The notes under the pieces: model-generated
The model's database searches: none
What the model was told of the DNA's origin: nothing
What the model saw: the letters and a program-made list of their open reading frames with translations, nothing else
Shown here: positions 1-9,300 of the stretch, in pieces
How positions within the stretch are numbered: the first letter of the stretch is position 1
Layout: the number at the start of each line of letters is the position of its first letter
Source of the DNA: SIAJ01 sp036266155
Lineage (GTDB): Bacteria > Planctomycetota > Planctomycetia > Gemmatales > Gemmataceae
Reading direction: 5' to 3'
Length of the DNA: 17,899 nucleotides
Assembly: GCA_036266155.1 (NCBI GenBank)
Contig: DATANR010000311.1
Coordinates: 1 to 17,899, forward strand
Made by a program: the position numbers and the translations under genes

Positions 1-73
1 GGTAGGACTCGACGAGGGCCCAGTACGAATGGGTCTTGCCCGACTTGCGGCGTTCGCATCGACGCAGGAACAT
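1..73 (-). CDS. IS1634/IS4-like transposase, N-terminal fragment cut by window edge
   Basis: The minus strand from the ATG at 73 reads without a stop to the window edge, giving 24 residues that start MFLRRCERRKSGK and continue THSYWALVES. This basic start followed by G-K-x-H-[ST]-Y-[WF]-x-L-V-E-S is what I know as the N-terminus of IS1634-type DDE transposases, which are abundant in planctomycetes. Most codons end in G or C (about 20 of 24), unlike the other frames here, which supports real coding. The DDE catalytic core lies outside the window, so whether the gene is intact cannot be judged. It points the same way as the giant gene, whose stop lies 263 bp upstream. I see no clear ribosome binding site and could not identify the terminal inverted repeat. 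The family call rests on a short but characteristic motif. Confidence 0.65.
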   Translation of the reverse strand, partial: MFLRRCERRKSGKTHSYWALVESY

Positions 74-335
74 GCGTGGACTTCACGATCCCAGAACAGG
101 CGACGCGAGAGGATCGCAAATGCGACATGGTCAAAGCAAGACGGTAGGTCTTCACTACACGACCTCCGACGACCACGCGCTCGAAAAATCCCGAAGCGTT
201 GACTCACCGGAGGGCCGAAAAAAGTGCAAAAAAGAGCGCAGTAGCGTAACTTGGGCTAGAATTCTCGGCGCCTTGGCCAATGAACTTCGCTCACGAACCG
301 TGTAAGGGTCTTCGCACTGGCTGCTCATTGGCTCC
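74..335. other. Spacer between transposase start and giant gene
   Basis: No convincing gene. The readable frames here (for example a TTG-started plus-strand frame from 36 to 305) have no ribosome binding site and no coding-like third-position bias. The stretch should contain the end of the insertion element whose transposase starts at 73, but I cannot place its terminal repeat. Two T-rich runs around 219-237 (A-rich on the plus strand) are the only compositional anomaly. Confidence 0.4.
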
Positions 336-342
336 CTACACG
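299..342 (-). terminator. Weak hairpin at the 3' end of the giant gene
   Basis: CGTGTAAGGG at 299-308 pairs with CCCTACACG at 334-342: nine base pairs with one bulged A at 305, around a 25-nt loop. The stem overlaps the stop codon at 336-338 of the minus-strand gene. No T-run follows directly, so a Rho-independent terminator is only possible. The pairing is visible in the sequence; its function is inferred. Confidence 0.2.
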
Positions 343-3300
343 ATGCGCACTTTGAAGTCGTCGGGTCCTTGAGGCGCCGGATTCTTCGGATCGTATTTGA
401 ACGCGGTCGGGCCGACGACCTTCAGGCTGCCAACGGCCGTGTCGGCGTAGAAGCCGAATTCGTTATTGCCATTCGTCGAATCGAGACTGGTGAGCGTCAC
501 CGTCTTGAAACTCGTCGCGATGACACGGCTATTCTGGAAGCCATCGGTCTTGCCCGTGACGGTAAACGTGGTGACGGACGCCGGCAAATTGAACGCGCCG
601 CTGCCGTCATCGGGGCCCGAATAGCCGGCAAACAGCCGGCTATCGCGGAAGGCGCCGACGCTAAATGTCGTCACGTTCCCGTTCACGAAAATGTCGCTGT
701 TCGTGACCGCGCCTGCAACCTTGAGAGTCTTCAGGGCCGGCTTGCCCGCCGCGACGCCGACGCCGCTGATGGTGATATCGGATGCCAGGTCGCCCGCGAT
801 TCCCGCCTTGGGATTGCCCTTGACCGTTAGAGTGCCAATGCTCGGGGCCAGAATCGAGCCGACGCCGATCCGCATTGCCGTCAAGCTGTTGAGCGCGGCC
901 CCAACGTCAATCGTCGTGTTGTCATCAATAATCCCGGCCGTGATCTTGGTGGACTGCGCCGCGTTGGTCGTGCCCAAGGTAATAATGTCGGCGCCGTTGG
1001 TGACATTACCGACGGTCAGCGCGCCCAAGTAGCCGTTGAGGTTGATTCCGTCCCCGTTCAGGTCGACGGTCTTCCCCGAGAAGCTCTTGAGACCGGAACC
1101 GGTGACAGCGCCGAGTCCAACGCGGCCCGCGTCCGGGCCGACGTTGCCCGCGGCCTTCGCAACCGTGATGGTCACGCTCGAAACCGGCTTCAACGGATCG
1201 GGCTGCGTATCGGTCAGCTCGATCAATTCGATGGGCCCCTTGCCGTCGCCGTCGGGGTCCGTCAAGAAGTAGGCAAGCTCGCCGGTGCCGGCGAACTTGA
1301 TCGTCACTTTGTCGTTATCGGAGTCGAAGAAGGTGGGGGAATGCTTGTGATCGCTCGGCAAAATCGCGAGTTCCGCGGTGGTCTGTGTTCCAAGCCGGGA
1401 GCCGCCCGTCGGATTGGAAAGCGCCAGACCGATGGTCTCATTTCCTTCATTCAAGACGTCGTCGAGGATGGGGACCGTAAACGATTTGGTTCCGGTCTCG
1501 CCGGCAGCCCAGCTCAACGTGCCGGTCGTCGGCGTGTAGTCGTTTTGTCCGGTCGCCGCCGACCCGCCGCTATGGGCGGTGCCATCGCTGGTGGCGTAGT
1601 CAATCGAGACCGCGCTGCTGAAGTCGACGGTGCGCGCTACTGAGATCGTCGCGAAGCCGCCTTCTTCCGATACGGTGAACGTGGGCGAGGAGAAGTCGAA
1701 AACGGCTCCCTCGAAGTCGGCGATTTGAACGACAGCCGTGCTCTGCGCGCCGAGCGTCGCTCCGCCCGTGGGATTCGACAGTGCCAGGTTAATCGTTTCC
1801 GTGCTTTCAATCACGAAATCATCGTGCAGCGTGATCGTAAACGTCTTGGCGCCGGTCTCGCCGTTGGCCCAGGAAAGCGTTCCCGATGCGGCGTCATAGT
1901 CTTGCGTAGCGCCTGCGGTCGCAGTTCCGTCACTCGTGTCATATTGCACGCTGACGGCGTTCGCACTGCCGTTGGTGCGCGTGACCGTGATCGTGACGGT
2001 GGGGCTATTCTCGATCGTGTTGAAGACGGGCGCGGAAAATTGCAGGTCGCCAAAGTTGTCGAACAAGACCGAGTTGTCGGTGCTGATTGAAGCGACGCTA
2101 TTGTTGCCCGCCAGATCGACGGCGGCGCCGGCCGATATCGAGGCGACGACTGTGCCGACGCCCGTCATTCCCGTGACCGTGACGACGTAGTCCGCGCCCG
2201 AGCCCGTGACGTTGGCGACGAGCGTCCCGCCGACGGTGCTGCCGGCGAAGCTGACGTCGGCCGGTAGATCGCCAAAGCCAGTGACGTTCTCGCTGAAGTG
2301 GACATCGAATGCTATGGATGAACCGTGCGTTGGGTCGAATTGGCTGGCGCCCTGATTGATCGTGACGGACGGAGCAATGGCGTCGAAGTGAACGCTATTG
2401 TCGGTACTGGTTGATGCCGTGTTGCCGTTGCCGGCGGCATCATTCGCGGAAGCGGCCGGAATGCTCGCGACGACATCGCCCTCGCCCGTCATGCCCGTCA
2501 CGGTCACGGTGTAGTCCGTGCCGCTACCGGTGACGTTCGCGGCCAGCGTCCCACCGACGGTGCTGCCGGCAAAGCTGATATCCGAATTCGTCAAGCCAGT
2601 CACTGATTCCGTGAAGTGCACGTCAAAGACGATCGAGGCGACCTTCGTCGGATCGGCCTGGCTGCCTGACCGATTGATCGTGACGTCCGGCGACACATTG
2701 TCGAAGTGAACGACGTTGTCCGTGCTCGTCGACGCGCTGTTGCCGTTGGTAGCGAGGTCGAGCGCACTCGCGGCCGGGATGCTGGCGACCACGTTGCCAT
2801 CGCCGGTCATGCCCGACACGGTGACTACATAATCAGCCCCAGTACCCGTGACGTTCGCGACAAGAGTGCCGCCGACCGTGCTGCCGGCAAAACTGATGTC
2901 CGCGCCGGTGAACCCAGTGACGATCTCGTTGAAGTGGACGGCGAATGTGACCGGCGAACCGTTCGTCGGGTCCGCCTGAGTTCCGGCTTGATTGATGGTG
3001 ACCATCGGCGTCGTTTTGTCGACGCGGACCGTATTGTCCGTGCTGGTCGATGCGGCGTTGCTGGATTGCGACCCGTCCACGGCTGCGTTGGCGAGGATGG
3101 ACGCCACCACGTTGCCATCCGCCGCCATGCCTGTCACGGTGACCGTGTAGTCAGTTCCCGATCCGGAAATGACCGGGACCAGCGTGCCGCCCGTGGTGCT
3201 TCCAGGAAAGATGATGTCCGACGCGTCAAAGCCGGTCACGGGGGCGTTGAACTTGACGGCAAAGTCGATTGAGGAACCGTTGGTCGGGTCCGGCTGGCCA

Positions 3301-6300
3301 GCCGCTTGATCGATGCTCACCTTGATTGTCTGGACTTCGAACGATCCGATATCGACAATGCCAAACTTGCGGTCCAGTGTGCCGCCGCGTTGATCAGTCG
3401 TTAGACCGGCCGGAACCAGTCCATCGGCGCCCGCATTGATGAGCGGACTGCCCGGTTGCGGCGCCATCGTCTTGGTCGGACCACCGTTGTTGGCGAGCGT
3501 GCCGAGTAAGAGATTCGTTCCCGGTGCGATGTTGTTGGCGCTGATCGCAGTCTGCGTATAGCCGGTGTTGTTGCCGATGGCACTGAAGTTCACGTTGACG
3601 GTCGAGCCCGTGGCCGCGGTGAGGACGTCCGGTCCGTTGGCGTTGGTGTTCCCGGCAATGACCGAGTTAGCGATGGTGATCGTGCTAACGGATGTCGTGG
3701 TGCGCGCGATGCCGCCGCCGCCGGCTGTGGAGCCATTCGCCGTGTTGCCCACGATCGTGCTGTTCTGTATGGTCGTCGCGCCCGTCCCGCCTGTGACGGC
3801 GAACCCACCTCCTGAGGTTGTTGCCGTGTTCGCGGACATCGTGGTGTTCTGCAGGATGACGGTCGCGTAGGCCGACGAAATTCCCCCGCCGGTGGTCGAC
3901 GTTGTGTTCCCCGAAAAGGTGCTGTTCTGAACCAACAGCGTGCCGCCGAGAAACGGCATCGAAATTCCTCCGCCGGCCGCAGCGCTGGCGGTGTTGTCGC
4001 TCACCGTGCTGTTGCGCACGACGAAAGTGCTCGGAGTGAACCCGGCTGGCGGACTCGCGCTTGGAGTTCCGCGAAGGAGCAGCCCGCCGCCGCCACTACC
4101 GGCCGCCGCCGAGTTCGTGCTAATGGTGCAGTTGTCGATCACCAGGCCGCCGCTGTACAGGTACAAGCCACCGCCCGAAGAGGTTGCGGTATTGCCCGTG
4201 AGTGTGCTGTTGGAAAGGCGAATGAACCCGCCGCTGGTGTTGGAGAAAATGGCCCCGCCCGATGTCCCCGAGTTGCCACTGAAAGTCATGTGATCGAGCG
4301 TCACGGTCCCGCTCAACTGCAACCCGGCGCCGGCCACACCGCTGCCGCCACTGACGGTCATCCCCGTCATGGTCAGTGTTGGGGCCAGCGAATTGAAAAC
4401 GCCAAAACTCCCAGCCGCGGCACTGCGCTTGACGGTGAGGTTCGCCTCGCCGGTGCCGGTGATCGTCAGCGCGCCGCCCGCTGCTGGAAACTGCGGCAAA
4501 GCCGTGAGCAGCGTGATCGTTCGCGGCACGTTAAAGAACGCCGGCGAAAACTCGATTACGTCCGGCGACGTCGTGGCATTGGCCTGGATGATCGCATCGC
4601 GCAAACTGCCGGCCCCGCTGTCGTCGGCATTGGTAACCACATAAGGAGAGAGCACGCTGATAGAGCCAATGGAATCCGCGACGATGAAGTTGCCGTCGAT
4701 GTCGGCGACTTGATTGGCCTGAATGCTGATCGTGTACGTTCCAAAGTCGAGTGGGTCCCAGGCGCCGCCCGGGGGCGTGATCGAATAAGTCGCCGTTCGC
4801 GGCGTGCCATTGGCGGCATTGTCGATGGAGACATAGGTTGCCAGCACGTTGAAGCCGCCCGGCCCGGTGACGCGAATGGCATTGTTGTTGTTGATGATGC
4901 CGGCCGTGTTGATCGCGCCTGCCGCCCCTTGCGGATCGGAGTAGGTGACGGTGAACTGGTAGCTGGTGTTGCCGGCGGTGTTGACGAAGGAGGTGTTGGC
5001 GTTGGCGACGGGGATAAACGGCGCCTGACTCTCGACGGCGCCAATGTCCACGGCCGACCCGGCGATCCGCACGAAGCCGGCGCCCCGTTGATCGGTCGTG
5101 AGGCTGGCCGGCACTAGCGGATTTTGCCCGGCGTCGATCAATGGACTCCCAAGGGCCGGCACCATCGTTCGCAGCGTGCCACCGACAAATGCGAGTGGAA
5201 GCAATTTCAGATTCGTGCCTGGCGCGAGGTTGTTCGCGCTGATGCCGGACGGCGTGTAACCGGTGTTGCTGCCGATGGCGCTGAAGTTGACGTTGACGGT
5301 CGAGCCCGTGGCCGCGGTCAGGATGTCCGGGCCATTGGCATTGCTGTTCCCGGCGACGACTGAGTTGGCGATGGTCATCGTCCCGGTGCTGGTTGTGGTC
5401 CGAGCAATGCCGCCGCCGCCGCTCCCGGCTGCAGTCCCAAGGGCCGTGTTGCCAAAGATCGTGCTGTTCTGAATGGTCGTCGCGGCGGTCCCTGCGGTCA
5501 CGGCGATGCCGCCGCCGGACGAGGACGAGATGGCCCCGCTCAGCGTGCCGGCGGTGTTCCCCACGATCGTGCTGTTTTGCAGGTTCAGCGTGCCGTTGCT
5601 GCCCAAGACCGCAATCCCGCCCCCCGACGTCCCGGTCGTATTCCCCGCGATCGTGCTGTTCTGCACGCTGAGCGTCCCATAATGCAGCGAAATCCCGCCG
5701 CCGTTGGTCGCTGCCGAGTTCCCGGACACGGCGCTGTTCTGCACCAGCAAGGTGCCGGTGAAATTGATCACGCTGATGCCGCCGCCGCCGAGGCTGCTCC
5801 CGGTCGTCGTCGTGTTCCCGCTCACCGTGCTGTTGCGGACGACCAGAGTGCTCGGAGAGAAACCGATCGGCGGGTTCGCGCTGGCCGTTCCGCCAAAGTA
5901 CAGTCCGCCGCCGCCGTTCGCGCCCGCCGATGAATTGTTGGATATGGTGCTGTTCTCCACCTCCCAACTGCCAGTGTAAACCCGGACTCCGCCGCCCGAG
6001 CTGCCCGCGGAGATGTTCCCGGTGACGGTGCTGTTGCGCATCAGCAGGAAGCCGGGGTTCATGTTAATACCGCCGCCGGCTCCGGTCGCCCGGTTCCCAC
6101 TCAGGACGACGTGGTCGAGAGTGAGAACGCCGGTCGCGTCGATGCCGCCGCCGTTCCCGCCCACGTTGCCGCCGCTGATGGTCATTCCGGTTAGGGTCAG
6201 AGCGGGGGCCAGAGAGCTGAACACCCGGAAGTTGCCCGCCGCCCCGTCACGCTGGATCGTCAGGTTGGCTTCGCCGGTGCCCGTAATGGTCATGGTCCCG

Positions 6301-9300
6301 CCATTCGCTGGCAACGTCGGCAGTGCCGTCAACAGGGTAATCGTTCGCGGCACATTGAAGAACGTCGGCGAAAACAAGATCGTGTCCGGGCTCGCCGTCG
6401 TGTTCGCCGACGTGATGGCATCGCGCAAACTGCCCGCGCCCGCATCATCGGCATTCGTCACGATGAATGGGGAATTGGCTGCAAATGAGCCAATCGTGTC
6501 GGCGGCGATGAAATTGCCGTCCATGTCGGCCACTTGATTGGCCTGGATGCTGACCGTGTAGATTCCGGAGTCGAGCGGATCCCAGGCGCCGCCAGGAGGC
6601 GTGAAGGAGTAGGTCGCGGTCCGCGGCGTGCCATTGGCGGCGTTGTCGATGGAGACATAGGTTGCCAGCACGTTGAAGCCACCCGGCCCGGTGACGCGAA
6701 TGGCATTGTTGTTGTTGATGATGCCGGCCGTGTTGATCGCGCCTGTCGCCCCTTGCGGATCGGAGTAGGTGACTGTGAACTGGTACGTGGTGTCCCCGGC
6801 CGTCGTGACCGGACTTGCGTTGGCGACAGCCACGGGGAGGAACGGCGCCTGGTTCTCGACGGCGCCAATGTCCACTGCCGAACCGACGATCCGCGCGAAG
6901 CCCGCGCCCCGTTGATCGGTCGTGAGGCTGGCCGGTACTAGCGGATTTTGACCGCCGTCGATCAAGGGGCTCCCAAAGGCCGGAGCGATCGTGCGCATCG
7001 AGCCGCCGACGAAGGCAAGTGGCAGCAATTTTAGGTTGGCGCCTGGCGCGATGTTGTTGGCGCTGGTGCCGGAAAGCGCGAACCCCGCGTTGCTGCCGAT
7101 GGCGCTGAAGTTGACGTTGACGGTCGAACCCGTAGCCGCGGTCAGAAGGTCCGGTGCATTGGCATTGCTGTTGCCGGCGATGACCGAGTTGGCGATGGTG
7201 ATCGTGCCGGCGGTCGTGGTCGTGCGCGCCAGGCCGCCGCCGCCGGTCCCGGCCGCATTGCCAAAGGCCATGTTGCCGACGATCGTGCTGTTTTGAATCG
7301 TGATCGGCCCATTGCCGCTGTTGATCGCGATGCCGCCACCGGAAGCCGTCAGGATCGCACCGCTCAGCACTCCGGCCGTGTTCCCCGCGATCGTACTGTT
7401 CTGCAAGTTCACCGCCGTATTGCTGCCGTAAATTGAGATTCCGCCGCCCAACGTCCCGGCTGTGTTCCCGGAAATTGTGCTGTTTTGCACGTTTACCGTC
7501 CCATACCGCACCGCAATCCCGCCGCCGTTCGTCGACGCGGAATTCCCCGACACGATGCTGTTCTGCACCAGCAGTGCGCCCGTGAGGTTAATGACGCCGA
7601 TCCCGCCGCCGCCAAGATTACTACCGGTCGTCGTGCTGTTGCCGGTCACCGAGCTGTTGCGGACGACCAGTGTGTTCGCGGTGAACCCGATCGGCGGAGT
7701 CGCGCTCGCGGTTCCGCCAAAGTACAGCCCGCCGCCACCGTTGCCGCCAGCCGACGAGTTGTTGGTTATCGTGCTGTTTTCGACCACCCAACTGCCCTGG
7801 TAAACACGCACCCCGCCGCCGGAACTGCCGGTTGCAATGTTTCCGGTGATGGTGCTGTTCCGCACCATCAAAAAGCCCGGGTTCATGTGAATACCCCCAC
7901 CAACGCCGGTCGCCCGGTTTCCGCTCAAAGTGACGTGGTCGAGAGTGAGGATTCCGGTCGCTTCGATGCCGCCGCCGTTCCCGCTCATATTGCCGCCGCT
8001 GACGGTCAACCCGGTCAGGGTCAGAGCCGGAGCCAGTGAGCTTAGCACCCGAAAGTTTGTGGCTGCACCCGCATCGCGCTGGATCGTCAAGTTGGCTTCA
8101 CCGGTTCCATTGATCGTCAGGGCGCCGCCATTCGCGGGCAACGTCGGTAGCGTCGTCAACAAGGTGATCGTGCGGGGCACGTTAAAGAAGCTCGGCGAGA
8201 ACACAATCGCGTCCGGCGAGCTTGTAGCATCGGCCTGAGCAATCGCGTCACGCAAACTGCCGGCGCCGCTATCGTCGGCATTGGTCACGATGTAGGGGGA
8301 CAGGACGTTGAACGAGCCAATCGCGTCAGCGACGACGAAGTTGCCATCGCTGTCGGCCACTTGACTGGCCTGGATGCTGACTGTGTAGGTTCCGAAGTCG
8401 AGCGGGTCCCAGGCGCCGCCCGGCGGCGTGATTGAGTAAGTCGCGGTCCGCGGCGTACCATTGGCAGCGTTGTCGATGGTGACATAGGTTGCCAACACGC
8501 TGAAGCCGCCCGGCCCAGTCACGCGAATGGCATTGTTGTTATTGATGATGCTGGCCGTGTTGATCGCGCCCGCCGCCCCCTGTGGATCGGAGTAGGTGAC
8601 GGTGAACTGGTAGCTCGTGTTGCCGGCGGTGTTGACCAAGGTGGTGTTGGCGCTGGCGACAGGAATAAACGGCGCTTGGCTTTCGACGGCGCCGATGTCG
8701 ACGGCGCCCGACGTGCGGGCGAACGACCCGCCGCGCTGGTCGGTGGTGACGCCGGAAGGGATCAGGACGCCTTGGCCGGCGTCGATCAACGGGCTGCCGA
8801 ATGCCGGGGCCAACGTTCGCGTCGGGCCGCCCTCGAACGCCAACGGGACCAGTTTGAGGTCGGCGCCGGGCGCGATGTTGTTCGCGCTGGTCCCGGACGC
8901 CGTGAAGCCAGCGTTGCTGCCAATGGCGCTGAAGTTCACGTTGACGGTAGAACTCGCTCCAGTGAGAAGGTCGGGGCTGTTGGTATTGGTGTCCCCGGCG
9001 ATCACCGAGTTGGTGACGGTGATCGTGCCCCCGGATGTGCTCGTACGGGCCAAGCCGCCGCCGCCGGTGCCCGCGATGGTCCCGTTAGCCGAGTTGCCAA
9101 AAATCGTACTGTCCTGAATGGCAATGGATCCGCTACCGTTGGTTACGGCGATCGCTCCACCAAAGGCGGTCCCGATTGCGCCGCCGGGTGTGACTGCGCT
9201 GTTTCCAACCAACGTGCTGTTCTGCACGGTGAGAGAGCCATATGCCTGCGAAATGGCCCCGCCGTTCGTCGCCGCCGAATTACCCGAGAGGGTGCTGTTT

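Noticed and set aside
4290..5117. A 275-codon plus-strand open frame, and others such as 8676-9416, 2706-3272 and 7485-8039
   Set aside because: They lie antisense to the giant gene and arise from its G/C-rich third positions and repeats. They have no ribosome binding site and give low-complexity Arg/Ala/Pro-rich proteins with no recognisable domain.
4531..5967. A 478-codon minus-strand frame
   Set aside because: It is a shifted reading of the giant gene and translates to Arg/Gln/His-rich sequence, the usual shadow of a GC-rich repetitive gene.
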